NCBI GenBank assembly: GCA_964537685.1
Contig: CAZICM010000035.1
Location: 1 to 64,000, forward strand
Direction of reading: 5' to 3'
DNA from: CAZICM01 sp964537685
Lineage (GTDB): Bacteria; Myxococcota_A; Polyangia; Polyangiales; Polyangiaceae
DNA length: 64,000 bases
Position 1 is the stretch's first letter. Each line of letters opens with the position of its first letter. Position numbers and translations under genes: made by a program. Positions 34,716 to 43,933 of the stretch are shown here, one piece after another. The notes beneath the pieces are model-generated. The model saw only the letters and a list, made by a program, of their open reading frames with translations. It was not told where the DNA came from and ran no database searches.

Positions 34716-37700
34716 TTGCTCCTCTTTGATGACCATCGTTTGGCTAATGAACTGTGAGCTGCTCGCTGCTTTTGTGCCCGTTCAGCTTTGCTTTGGTCGA
34801 CGGCAACGGGCGCTGCGTCTGCGCTCAGATGATCGCTCAAGGCGCGGATGGTTGGAAAGCGGAAGAAATCAAGGATGGGCACATCTCGACCCAGGCGTTT
34901 TTGTATGGCCATTTGTGCCTGAATAACCATCATGGAGTTGCCCCCAAGATCAAAAAAATTGTCATTCATGTTTAGTTTGTCGTATCCGAGGAGCTTTGCC
35001 CAAATCGCTGCCAAGGTAGCTTCGTTTTCCGTAAGCGGATCAGATGGCTGCGCTTGATTACGCGGTAGCTTAGCCGATGTGCGTAGCGCTTTACGGTCAG
35101 CTTTTCCGCTTGAAGTAATGGGCAGCTCTCTCAATATGTCAAAGGCTGACGGATTCATGACTTCTGGCAGTTGTGTCCGGAGCCAGGTTTTGATTTGGCG
35201 GATCATCTCCTCGCTATGTTTTGAATCTGAAAGAACCGTAAGGGATTTGGGTACAATGAAGCTATGTATATATGGCCCAATTGGCGAGCTTTCTATGAGT
35301 ATTGCTGCGGCTGTGCGAATAGCTGGGTGCCGCTCCAATACTGATTCAATTTCACCGAGCTCAATACGGACACCGCGGAGCTTGACTTGTTGATCAATGC
35401 GTCCCAGATATTCTAATTCCCCGCCGTCCTTCCACCTAACAAGATCGCCAGTCTTATAGATGCGCTGGCCGCCGTCTGTATGGTAAGGATTCGGAATGTA
35501 TCGGTCTGCAGTCAGATCGGGGCGGTTTAAGTAGCATCTCGCCACGCCCGCACCTCCAATGTAGAGTTCGCCTGGCAGTCCTCTGGGCATGAGCTCTCCA
35601 GCAGAGCCGAGTACATAGCACTCCACGCCTGGCAATGGTGTGCCTATTGTGACCTGGGATTCATCATCCGTACATTGCTTCATGGTCGCGCATACCGTTA
35701 TCTCCGTCGGCCCATATGCGTTAAAAAACCGGCGTCCTGGCGCCCAGCGCCGAATAATACCAGAAGTGCAAGGCTCTCCGCCTGAAATCACCGTATGCAT
35801 TTTGACGAGAAGGTGGTCGTCTTCTTCGGGCAACGCGGCAAGCACTGTGGGGGATAACAGCGCTGCAGTTACCCGCTGATCGTGGATGAAAGAAGTAAGC
35901 GATTGGCTGGGCTGGGGTGCGTTCTGATCCCAAAGCACAAGAGTTGCTCCTGCCGAGAGTGCAAATAGATATTCCCAGATGGATGCGTCGAAGGAAGGGG
36001 AAGCAAATTGCAGTATCCGATCACCGGGCTGGAAATGAAAGCGTTGAGTTGTTGCCGCCGCGAGATGGGAGAGATTGCGGTGCTCAACGGCTGTACCTTT
36101 AGGTGTACCGCTCGTACCCGAGGTGTAAATGATGTAGGCGATGTTTTCCGGACGCAGCGGGACATGAGGTAAATCTTCGTTGGCAGGCGCCATCGTAGGC
36201 AGTTCATTATCAATGAGAAATAGATCGATATTATAGTTGCGGAGCCGCGCGCAATTGGCTGAGTCCGTGATGATTAGAGACGGTTTTGAGTCGTTGATTG
36301 CGTATGAAATCCGGGCATCTGGATGGTATGGATCGATAGGTAGATATGCTGCACATGCTTTGAGAATTGCGAGCATGCTGATGATTGAATAAGGAGACTT
36401 GTTCAGGAAAACAGATATGGCAGACTCAGGCAGAATGCCTTTATTGCGGAGATGATAAGCGAGCTGGTTGGCCAGTTTGTTGAGGGCCCCATAAGTTACG
36501 GTTTCACCGTGGCTAACGATAGCAATCGCTTCGGGTTTGCTTTCCGCATGCTGCTCAAAAATTTTATGAAAAAATGGGCTAGTGTGGGCGAGGCCGGCCT
36601 TGTTCGTGCTTTGTTGTAATACAGCAATTTTCTCGCCCGCGCTCAGCAGATCAATGTCGCTGATCCGTACGGGCTCTGGTACGGACAGAGCTTCAAGGAT
36701 GAGCCGGTAATGCTCGGCTATCCTGGCAATGGTTTGAGGCAGAAAAACGTCTGTGCTGTATTCCATATGCAGGAGGAATTTGGTCGTACGCTCTTCAAAT
36801 TCAAATGCAATGTCAAATTTAGATGTTCCCGTGTGAATATCATAAGGCGTTGCATGCCAATCGCCGCAATCCTGAATTGGTGGTTTATTGATAGCTATCT
36901 GCAAAGTTTGATTTTGCGATAATTTGTGCTGCGCTTTAAGATGGTTGGCTATGATCTCAAAAGGTATGAGAGCGTGTTTTCGTATTTCAGCAAGTATCGC
37001 GGAGATACGGGAGAGCATTCGATCGATGGTATCTGTGGGCCGTATCTGCAATCGAATCGGTATTGTATTTAGGAGAGGTCCAATGATACCTTTTGTTGCA
37101 TCGGTGTCCCGTGTTGCCACAGCAGTCTCGATGAGGAAATCATCTGAGCCGGTCCAGCGGTGAATCAGCATGCCAAGGGCACTCAGGAACACAGTGAACA
37201 AAGAGCTGCCTGCGCGCGATGCCAGCCGCCGCAGGTTAGCAATCACCTCTTGCGGCAGTGATATCGTTAGCACGTCGCCCCGCCCCGAAAGCCTGGGGGG
37301 TTTGGGCAGGTCATACATTGTAATGGGAGTGACTTGGGGTGATTCTAAATGCCACTTCCAAAAAGCTATATGCGTGGCAAGTTGGTCGGGGTGTATCGGT
37401 ATTCTATTATGAATGGCATAATCAGCCATTTGATGGACAGCACCGTTGGTCTGAGGCGGATTTGCTCCAGTCAGAAGGGAATCATAGCGAGCCCGGATCT
37501 CTGGGAGAAGTGTTCGGAAAATTGAATATCCATCGATAATAATATGATGAATGATCAAGTGAAACTGAAAATTTTCTTCACTGAATTGGATAAGGATCAG
37601 TTTGAGCAAAGAAGGTCCGCCGAGGGGTATTATCTTTTTTGCCTCATCGGTAATAAGCTGTTTTGCGTTGGCGTTCTGGTTGTCAGGATGTACGTGCTGC

Positions 37701-37972
37701 AAATTGATTAGCTTGATGATTGGGAACTCCGGGGGACTCACAATTTGCACGGGCTGCCCGTCAGCATAATCAAACGTTGTGCGCAGGGCCTCGTGCCGTT
37801 CAGTAGCCATATTGAGGCTTGCCTGAAGCGCATTCAAGTTAAGCGTGTGGTTGATGTGGATGGAGATGACGAGATTATAGGCTGAAGAGTCAGGTCTAAG
37901 CCGTTGTGAAATCCAAAGTTGCTCTTGCATATAAGAGAGCGGCGCGGTACGGAGCGGAGATGTGCTGGGCAT
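34712..37972 (-). CDS. Nonribosomal peptide synthetase module, C-A-PCP
   Basis: This 1086-residue module has a condensation domain at about residues 8-440 (HHIIIDG with His143 and Asp147). An adenylation domain spans about 490-900 with YTSGTSGTPKG, FNAYGPTE, YKTGDLVRW, GRIDQQVKLRG and the late Lys in SSGKADRK. The carrier domain has Ser1013 in LGGNSMM. Read by eye against GrsA, the ten pocket residues are D-A-W-L-I-G-A-V-C-K. This is closest in style to codes for hydrophobic or aromatic residues (Phe: D-A-W-T-I-A-A-I-C-K) but I know no exact match. Because it opens with a C domain and no loading module is seen, the donor is probably an acyl chain supplied in trans. The start at 37972 has AAAGGAAA six bases upstream. 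The basic C-terminal tail may dock with the PKS. Confidence 0.93.
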   Translation of the reverse strand: MPSTSPLRTAPLSYMQEQLWISQRLRPDSSAYNLVISIHINHTLNLNALQASLNMATERHEALRTTFDYADGQPVQIVSPPEFPIIKLINLQHVHPDNQNANAKQLITDEAKKIIPLGGPSLLKLILIQFSEENFQFHLIIHHIIIDGYSIFRTLLPEIRARYDSLLTGANPPQTNGAVHQMADYAIHNRIPIHPDQLATHIAFWKWHLESPQVTPITMYDLPKPPRLSGRGDVLTISLPQEVIANLRRLASRAGSSLFTVFLSALGMLIHRWTGSDDFLIETAVATRDTDATKGIIGPLLNTIPIRLQIRPTDTIDRMLSRISAILAEIRKHALIPFEIIANHLKAQHKLSQNQTLQIAINKPPIQDCGDWHATPYDIHTGTSKFDIAFEFEERTTKFLLHMEYSTDVFLPQTIARIAEHYRLILEALSVPEPVRISDIDLLSAGEKIAVLQQSTNKAGLAHTSPFFHKIFEQHAESKPEAIAIVSHGETVTYGALNKLANQLAYHLRNKGILPESAISVFLNKSPYSIISMLAILKACAAYLPIDPYHPDARISYAINDSKPSLIITDSANCARLRNYNIDLFLIDNELPTMAPANEDLPHVPLRPENIAYIIYTSGTSGTPKGTAVEHRNLSHLAAATTQRFHFQPGDRILQFASPSFDASIWEYLFALSAGATLVLWDQNAPQPSQSLTSFIHDQRVTAALLSPTVLAALPEEDDHLLVKMHTVISGGEPCTSGIIRRWAPGRRFFNAYGPTEITVCATMKQCTDDESQVTIGTPLPGVECYVLGSAGELMPRGLPGELYIGGAGVARCYLNRPDLTADRYIPNPYHTDGGQRIYKTGDLVRWKDGGELEYLGRIDQQVKLRGVRIELGEIESVLERHPAIRTAAAILIESSPIGPYIHSFIVPKSLTVLSDSKHSEEMIRQIKTWLRTQLPEVMNPSAFDILRELPITSSGKADRKALRTSAKLPRNQAQPSDPLTENEATLAAIWAKLLGYDKLNMNDNFFDLGGNSMMVIQAQMAIQKRLGRDVPILDFFRFPTIRALSDHLSADAAPVAVDQSKAERAQKQRAAHSSLAKRWSSKRSK

Positions 37973-38428
37973 TCGTTTTTCCTTTGGGTCAATGTTCGGC
38001 TGCCTAGACCTCATGTATGCGGAGCCAATCGTGTGTCATCAGGTATGGTGATGCATTGACTGGTCTTCGCGATGTGCGCCTGAAACAGTGATATCGTGCC
38101 GTGTAAACACCTGTGCGGTCCCACTTATTGCTCAGATGATTGTTGGATTATTTTATGGGGCTTGCTCCGAGCAATGCGGTTCGCCTTTTTCTTACCTTGA
38201 AATCGCTCGGTATCATCGTTCAGTCAGGGGTTCACCCTCCGTTTGCCTGCGCCACAGTGCACTGCGTCGGTTTGAGGTGCCTGATTGCGGCAAAAGGTGG
38301 ATGACTGAATGTTTAGGCGCAAATTAGAACGAAGCATAACAGTTACAGACCATTATGACTAGGTCAGTCCGGATGTGCGCACAAGATTTTTGATGGGAGC
38401 AAATGGATTGTATTGCCAATAAATTCAA
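37973..38428. other. Intergenic region upstream of the NRPS-PKS genes
   Basis: This 456-bp stretch has no supportable gene. It must hold the promoter of the minus-strand NRPS-PKS transcript and the 3' end of the adjacent lipoprotein transcript. It is comparatively A+T-rich. A short near-palindrome, GACTAGGTCAGTC, lies around 38358-38370. An open frame on the plus strand at 38088-38327 has no ribosome site and no protein-like composition. I saw no clear sigma-70 or sigma-54 promoter. Confidence 0.4.
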
Positions 38429-39100
38429 TCAAAACACACACTGTACGGGCTGCGGCCCCAATGAATCCGTTCCTGTCTTCCCTCCCAAATCCCATTCGAC
38501 GGCGAGCGTGGCAACTCCCGAGCAATAATCGCACAATTGCCCGTTGCCCATTCCTGAGCCGGCGCCTGCGTTGTGAGTAACCGTCGAGATCACACCGGCA
38601 CCAACAATGCTCGATTGAGGCATGACACTAAAGGTCCATGTGTAGGTATTGCCCAGGTAGGTGATCTCAAGCTTTGCACTGGTCACTTTGGGCAGAGCTG
38701 CATTCAGCCCGATGGAATTATCATATTTGGCATCAAAGCTGCCCGAGACGCTCGCAGGGCCGGGCGGCATGCAGTTCACGTAGAGACTGTTTTTTTCGAT
38801 GGATGCGATTACAGCGCTCGGCATTCCCATATTCCCGCCGTCGCCTCCCCCAGTGCCCGCTCCACCCGCTCCGCCCGCCCCTCCTGCCCCCCCTTGATTT
38901 AAACCTCCTGCGCCGCCCATTCCTGCCATTCCGCTCGAGCTTGAGGTATTCTGGCTTCCTCCTTCGTTGTCATCATCAGGAACGGTATCTGTGCCTTGCG
39001 CACAGTTGGTGAGTCCAACTCCGAGTGTGAGCAGCGATGCTCCGAGGAGCGGCAAGCCCGAATACGCAAACAAGGAACGAAGTGCCTTTCGGTGACGCAT
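38429..39100 (-). CDS. Secreted Gly-rich protein, probable lipoprotein, unknown function
   Basis: This 223-residue protein has an N-terminal signal segment (LFAYSGLPLLGASLLTLGVGLTNC). The Cys at its end is a possible lipid site, although Asn before it is atypical. A Ser/Gly/Ala-rich linker with GGAGGAGGAGTGGGDGG follows, then a beta domain (SLYVNCMPPGPASVSGSFDAKYD, LGNTYTWTFSVMPQS) with several Cys that may pair. Its layout matches the lipoprotein at 13767-14489, and the two beta domains may be distant relatives. It is divergent from the LTD lipoprotein gene across 194 bp. Confidence 0.55.
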   Translation of the reverse strand: MRHRKALRSLFAYSGLPLLGASLLTLGVGLTNCAQGTDTVPDDDNEGGSQNTSSSSGMAGMGGAGGLNQGGAGGAGGAGGAGTGGGDGGNMGMPSAVIASIEKNSLYVNCMPPGPASVSGSFDAKYDNSIGLNAALPKVTSAKLEITYLGNTYTWTFSVMPQSSIVGAGVISTVTHNAGAGSGMGNGQLCDYCSGVATLAVEWDLGGKTGTDSLGPQPVQCVF

Positions 39101-39294
39101 TTGGGCAGAATAAGCGCATAGCGAAGCCAATTCAACGCTGCCGCCCCGGTCTTTTGGGGGTTTTGAGCGGTGCTGGAAAAAGCCAGGGCCGCCGAGGTTG
39201 GTGCCTGATTCGTTTGATTGTCACTCGTTCGTATCGTCAGCGCCTCATAACTCGAGTAATAGGAGCCTCATCTCTCGAGTGCGGAGTTGGCATT

Positions 39295-41730
39295 ATGCGT
39301 GTTCGTCCCTTTGTTAAAGCTTCTGTGTGCATATCGCTGATGTGCCTGTTGGCTGCGGCCAATGGTTGCGGCGACGAAACAACAAACTCCACGGGCGGCC
39401 CTTCGTCGACAACGTCGTCGAGCACATCGTCCACCGGATCCACGATGACAAGCAGTGGAATGGGCGGTGAGGCGGGCGCGGGCGGCGTGAATCAGGGCGG
39501 CGGCGGCGCGATGAATCAGGGCGGCGGCGGCGCGATGAATCAGGGCGGCGGCGGTTCGATGAATCAAGGCGGCGCGGGCGGTTCGATGATGCCTGTCGAG
39601 ATCTGCAACAACATGGCGGACGACGACAACGATGGCATGACGGACTGCGCCGACGCGGATTGTGTTGCGAATCCTGCGTGTATCGAAGATTGCGACAACA
39701 TGGCGGACGACGACGCCGATGGCATGGCGGACTGCGCAGATCCGGAGTGCTCGAGTGCGGCGGTGTGCGGAAAGCTGTTAATCAACGAGGTCGACTACGA
39801 CCAGCTCAATGCGGACACGGCTGAATTTGTCGAGCTCTTCAACGCGGGCACGACGACCATCGATTTGAGCACTGTGCAGCTTGTTCGCGTGAATGGAAGC
39901 AATGCCGCGGCGCCCGTCGTGTACGGCATGCCGGTTGGGATGTCGGGCATGCTGAATCCTGGGGCGTATGCGGTCATCACCAGCGGCATGGTGCCGAATA
40001 TCGATCCGGCGGCGACGGTGTTTCCCTTCCCCGATCCCAATGCAGCCGGTGATCTCCAGAATGGTGGCACGATCGCTACACCCACCGCAGACGGCATTGC
40101 GCTGATGGATGCCAAAGAGAACGTATTGCTCGATGCCCTGAGCTATGAGGGCTCCATCACGCAGGTGATGATTGGAAATCTGACGGTATCGCTTGTTTCA
40201 GGAAACCCAATCACCGTCACCGACTCACCGACGCCGCTTCTCTCGACGGCCTCTCTGATCCGTTTCGCCAATGGGCAGGACACAGGAGACGACGCCGCCG
40301 ATTGGACGGCAACGACCACGACCACGCCGGGTTCTGCCAATCAGAAGTCGGCCGAGGTCTGCAACACGATGGCCGATGAAGATTTCGATACGCAGATCGA
40401 CTGCGCCGACGCCGATTGCGCGGCGGACCCGGCGTGTGTCGTGCCTGAGATTTGCGATAACACGCTCGACGACGACGGCGACATGATGATCGACTGCGCC
40501 GACATGGAGTGCGACATGCAAGCCTGCGGAAGCTTCGGCGTTGTGTGTCTGGGCGGCGCGTGCGTATGTCCCTCGGGCGCGATGATGGAAACGTCGTGTA
40601 CGGACATGCAGGATGAAGACTGCGATGGCAACGCGGACTGCGCCGATGCCGATTGTGTGATGGATCCCGCGTGCAAGCCCGTCGAGCTATGCGCTAACGC
40701 GATGGATGACGACGGCGACATGATGATTGACTGCGCCGACATGATGGATTGCGACATGAAGGCATGCGGTTCGTTCGGTCAACTATGCACGGGCGGGATG
40801 TGCGTATGTCCCACGGGCATGATGACCGAGATGAACTGCACCGACATGATCGATGACGACTGCGATGGTCAGGTCGACTGCAAGGACTCGGATTGCAGTG
40901 GCAATCCGCTCTGTCCCGCGGGAACGATTACCAGCGTGAACTATCCTGTGATCACCCACGGCGGAACGCTGGTGATTACGGGCACGGGATTCACCGGCGC
41001 GACGACGGTGACTATTGGCGGCGTTTCGCAGATGTTCACCGTCGATTCCGATACGCAGATCACGATTGCGCTCGTGAGCGACGGCGCGCCGCTTGGCCCG
41101 CAGGGCGTGATTGTCACGACGGCCCAGGGATCGACCGCGCCCTTTGGTGTGACGGTGATTCACTTGCTGATTAACGAAGTGGATTCCGATACGCCGACGA
41201 TGCCCGTGAATGACAGTATGGAGTTTGTTGAGATCAGCACGGGCGTGCCCAATGTGAGTTTGGCGGGCTATACGCTTGTTCATTACAACGGCACGGGCGA
41301 TGTGGTTCTGTGGGCGCTCGATCTCAATGCAGTCACTGATGCCAATGGGCTGCTTTTGATTGGGAATCCGGATGTGATGCCCTTGCCTCCGATCACGTTT
41401 GCGATCAACACGCTTCAAAATGGCGCCGATGCGGTGGCGGTTTATCAGGCAGGAGCGGGTAATTTCTCGGTCGGTGGAGCGATTACCTCGGCGAATCTGA
41501 TTGATGCCGTTGTGTACGACACGGCAGACGTGGATGACGCGGGCCTGCTCGATGCGCTGCTTGCGCCTGTGGGCGATCCTGCGCGGGTTCAGGTGGACGA
41601 GGCTGTCAACTTGGCGTCCGCAACGGAGTCGGTGCAGCGCTGTGGAGATGGCCGCCGCAATGGTGCCCGCTTTGCCGTTGGCGGTCCTCCCACGCCGGGC
41701 GCGGCCAACAACGTGATGGCTTGTCCCTAA
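39295..41730 (+). CDS. Surface lipoprotein with Cys/Asp repeats, two lamin-tail domains and an IPT/TIG domain
   Basis: This 811-residue protein has a signal ending CLLAAANGC (lipobox) and starts at ATG 39295 behind GGAG. A Thr/Ser/Gly linker comes next and carries a four-copy MNQGGGGA repeat. Seven copies of a C-x(5)-DDDxDGxxDCxDxDC-like motif follow (for example MADDDNDGMTDCADADC), resembling calcium-binding EF-hand-like or TSP3-type repeats. Two lamin-tail (LTD) domains open with LLINEVDYDQLNADTAEFVELFN and HLLINEVDSD; between them is an IPT/TIG beta domain (ITHGGTLVITGTGFTGATTVTIGG). The C-terminus (RNGARFAVGGPPTPGAANN) is the usual LTD ending. It is probably exposed at the cell surface and may bind calcium, polymers or nucleic acid. 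Confidence 0.8.
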   Translation: MRVRPFVKASVCISLMCLLAAANGCGDETTNSTGGPSSTTSSSTSSTGSTMTSSGMGGEAGAGGVNQGGGGAMNQGGGGAMNQGGGGSMNQGGAGGSMMPVEICNNMADDDNDGMTDCADADCVANPACIEDCDNMADDDADGMADCADPECSSAAVCGKLLINEVDYDQLNADTAEFVELFNAGTTTIDLSTVQLVRVNGSNAAAPVVYGMPVGMSGMLNPGAYAVITSGMVPNIDPAATVFPFPDPNAAGDLQNGGTIATPTADGIALMDAKENVLLDALSYEGSITQVMIGNLTVSLVSGNPITVTDSPTPLLSTASLIRFANGQDTGDDAADWTATTTTTPGSANQKSAEVCNTMADEDFDTQIDCADADCAADPACVVPEICDNTLDDDGDMMIDCADMECDMQACGSFGVVCLGGACVCPSGAMMETSCTDMQDEDCDGNADCADADCVMDPACKPVELCANAMDDDGDMMIDCADMMDCDMKACGSFGQLCTGGMCVCPTGMMTEMNCTDMIDDDCDGQVDCKDSDCSGNPLCPAGTITSVNYPVITHGGTLVITGTGFTGATTVTIGGVSQMFTVDSDTQITIALVSDGAPLGPQGVIVTTAQGSTAPFGVTVIHLLINEVDSDTPTMPVNDSMEFVEISTGVPNVSLAGYTLVHYNGTGDVVLWALDLNAVTDANGLLLIGNPDVMPLPPITFAINTLQNGADAVAVYQAGAGNFSVGGAITSANLIDAVVYDTADVDDAGLLDALLAPVGDPARVQVDEAVNLASATESVQRCGDGRRNGARFAVGGPPTPGAANNVMACP
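39487..39585 (+). repeat. In-frame 24-bp tandem repeat encoding MNQGGGGA
   Basis: Three 24-bp units at 39487-39510, 39511-39534 and 39535-39558 are nearly identical, and a fourth unit of 27 bp at 39559-39585 has drifted and gained one codon. Each encodes V/M-N-Q-G-G-G-G-A/S in the linker after the lipobox. Near identity at synonymous sites points to recent slippage expansion, so the linker length probably varies between strains. Confidence 0.85.
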
Positions 41731-41747
41731 GCCATTTCTAGAGCCCT

Positions 41748-41775
41748 GGGCGGTGCCTGCAGAACAGCGCCGCCC
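41748..41775. terminator. GC-rich hairpin between convergent genes
   Basis: GGGCGGTGC (41748-41756) pairs with GCGCCGCCC (41767-41775) over nine positions with one G-T wobble, around a ten-base loop. It lies 17 bp after the LTD lipoprotein stop and 16 bp after the stop of the convergent transaminase gene, as expected for a shared terminator. It has no T-tract. Confidence 0.5.
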
Positions 41776-41791
41776 GAGGCCAAGCGCTTAT

Positions 41792-42661
41792 CTACACAAT
41801 CTCATCGCGCGCAATTTCAAGCCTTCGCGCAATCTCATCCCGGTACAGAGAAAAGATCCTCCGCGTCAGCGGCCCAGGCTCTCCATTGCCGATGGGCTTG
41901 TTGTCGACCCGAACCACACCCACAATTTCCGTCGTACTGCCCAAGAGCAAAAGCTCATCCGCAGCCATCATTTCGGCGCGATCGAAATGCCGCTCCTCGT
42001 AGGGAAATCCCTCGCGCATCCACAGCTCTTCGGCGATGCCCCGCGTGATGCTCGGCAAAATCCACGGGCCGTTTGGAGGCGCGATCCACCTTCCATGTTT
42101 GATCATCACCACGCTCGTTGCGCAGGCTTCGCGGACGATTTCGCCGTCTAGAAGAATGGCTTCAAAACATCCGGATTGCTTGGACTGCCAGCGTGAAAGC
42201 ACATTGGGAAGAAGGTTGGTCGTCTTGATATCGACCCGGCCCCAGCGGATATCCGGCATCGTGATGACCGAAACTCCGTGCTCAAAACTTAGCGCCTTCG
42301 AGCGGGAAAAATTCCGCACCGTAATCACAATCGTCGGTAAAATCCCTTCTGCCGGCGCATGATCGCGGGGCTGAACGCCGCGTGTGATTTGGTAGTAGAC
42401 CACGGCATCGGCGATTCCAGACTGGGCGATTAAATCGCCGATGGCTCTTGTGACGGACTCGATATCCACACTGGTGATCGACAGCTCGGAAAGGCTTCTC
42501 AAGAGCCGCGCTTGATGCAACTCGAGTGCAAAAGGCTTGCCCTTATAGACGCGCAGCGCCTCGTACACGGCATCGCCAAATAAAAATCCCCGATCGTCGA
42601 TAGGAATCACCGCCTCGGCGATAGGCGAAACACGGCCGTTTACATAAGCGAGCTCAGGCAT
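41792..42661 (-). CDS. dat: Class IV aminotransferase, D-amino-acid transaminase-like
   Basis: This 289-residue PLP enzyme has fold type IV. Features are the N-terminal block IDDRGFLFGDAVYEALRVYKG, YYQITRGVQPRDH, the PLP Lys146 in RVDIKTTNLLPNVLSRW, EAILLDGEIVREACATSV, and the C-terminal phosphate-binding block GSTTEIVGVVRVD. The IKTxNLLPNVL stretch and RDH segment fit D-alanine transaminase better than branched-chain transaminase or aminodeoxychorismate lyase, but these are hard to separate by eye. It would supply or consume D-Ala/D-Glu. It is downstream of an ATPase gene on the same strand with a 108-bp gap, so a separate transcript is possible. Confidence 0.75.
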   Translation of the reverse strand: MPELAYVNGRVSPIAEAVIPIDDRGFLFGDAVYEALRVYKGKPFALELHQARLLRSLSELSITSVDIESVTRAIGDLIAQSGIADAVVYYQITRGVQPRDHAPAEGILPTIVITVRNFSRSKALSFEHGVSVITMPDIRWGRVDIKTTNLLPNVLSRWQSKQSGCFEAILLDGEIVREACATSVVMIKHGRWIAPPNGPWILPSITRGIAEELWMREGFPYEERHFDRAEMMAADELLLLGSTTEIVGVVRVDNKPIGNGEPGPLTRRIFSLYRDEIARRLEIARDEIV

Positions 42662-42769
42662 ATTGGATTCGCTCTGGGTCGGCGCGCGGAGACAGAATCA
42701 GCGGGCCACAGCGCGCCGAATAACATCCAAGGCCCACAAGCTCAAGCGCGGTGCTGTTTCCCGTTTGGA

Positions 42770-43855
42770 TCAGTGAATGATGGCCGAGCTTCCCTCGTGC
42801 ACGGAAACCCTTCCAGATGAGCCTGTGCGGCGCAGCGCCAGCACTTCATGCAGTTCGCACCCGAGCGTCACCCGCGGCGATGACGTGGTGAGAATCCATT
42901 GCACCCGCGGAAGTGCCGCATGGAGCAGATGCCCGATATGCCGCTCGACACTGCAATCCAACTGAGTCTCGACATCATCGATCAGCACAACGCCTTCAGC
43001 CTCGGCCGCATTTTTCGTGGGATAGGCTGCCGCGAGCGCTTTTAAAGTCAGCGCCCCGAACGCACATAAATGACGCGCGCTCTTGGGCAGATCCTCGAGC
43101 TCGACCAGCCGCTCTTCACTGGTTTGAAAGAGAGGTTCCAGGCGTGTTGGATCGACACCCACATAGCGGCATCCCACGGCGCCCAGCAATGTATCGAGCA
43201 CCTCGCGCAGGCTGTGATCGAGCGCTGCAAAACGTCCCGCCGGGCCGTCTGCCGCCTCGCCTCCCGCGCCCCTGCACAGCGCATTCGCGACCGCCACATA
43301 AGAGAGCACTTGTTTCGTTTCCCTGGTGAGATCGGCGCGCGTTGCATCATCGAAACAGGCCCCTCCCCGCAGGTCATAACGAAGAATCGATCGCTCCGGC
43401 GTCGTCAGCAGCACGGGCATTTTTGAAAACCACCGGGCGCCGGAAAACGCCACAAACACAAATCCGCCCTCGGATGCCTTCCGATCAAAAAGCGTTTGCT
43501 CTCGCCGCCGAATGAGCGCCGCATCTTCGCGCTCATCGAGAACGGCATTGGGGCTCGCCACGCGAAGCGGATGAGGGCGCGCGGTATCGTCATCGCCCAG
43601 CACCCAGTCAGCCACGGCAAAAGGCGGAATGGGGTTTCGGTGTTTCCCTAATAAAAGCGCCGAAGTGTGTCCGGGGCGCGTCGATGCGAGGGCTGTGCAA
43701 ATAGACGTCTTTCCCACGCCTTCGCCGCCGAACAAAACAACCAGATGGCGGGGATGGCCTTCCTCATCGGCGAAGGGAATCGTCAGATCGTCGAAGGGGC
43801 CGATGCCAACAAAACGCGCAAGCGACAGAAGCATCAGCAATGACACTATCACCAT
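42770..43855 (-). CDS. P-loop ATPase of AAA/RecF-like type
   Basis: This 361-residue ATPase has a core opening LARFVGIGPFDDLTIPF, then Walker A GGEGVGKTS (residues 43-51). A central region of about 200 residues is variable and includes TPERSILRYDLRGG. The Walker B region is GVVLIDDVETQLD, and WILTTSSPRV follows as a sensor-like strand. The arrangement (strand, P-loop, long insertion, Walker B with following D/E) resembles AAA_21/OLD-type or RecF-type ATPases that lack a long coiled coil. No nuclease domain is visible. Start may instead be the Met at 43834. The gene lies 78 bp after the TldE gene; function is unknown. Confidence 0.65.
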   Translation of the reverse strand: MVIVSLLMLLSLARFVGIGPFDDLTIPFADEEGHPRHLVVLFGGEGVGKTSICTALASTRPGHTSALLLGKHRNPIPPFAVADWVLGDDDTARPHPLRVASPNAVLDEREDAALIRRREQTLFDRKASEGGFVFVAFSGARWFSKMPVLLTTPERSILRYDLRGGACFDDATRADLTRETKQVLSYVAVANALCRGAGGEAADGPAGRFAALDHSLREVLDTLLGAVGCRYVGVDPTRLEPLFQTSEERLVELEDLPKSARHLCAFGALTLKALAAAYPTKNAAEAEGVVLIDDVETQLDCSVERHIGHLLHAALPRVQWILTTSSPRVTLGCELHEVLALRRTGSSGRVSVHEGSSAIIH

Positions 43856-43933
43856 GCGGTGCTGGATGGGGAGCGGGGCTGTGGAGAATTTGGAGGGGAG
43901 CCGTGAATGAAGCGAACCGATCGGTGGGAAACG

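Noticed and set aside
38088..38327. 79-codon plus-strand frame upstream of the NRPS gene
   Set aside because: It has no ribosome site, signal or domain and sits in a region expected to be regulatory.
40783..41418. 211-codon open frame on the minus strand
   Set aside because: It lies opposite the LTD/TIG lipoprotein; its Arg/His/Ile-rich composition is the mirror of the biased sense codons.
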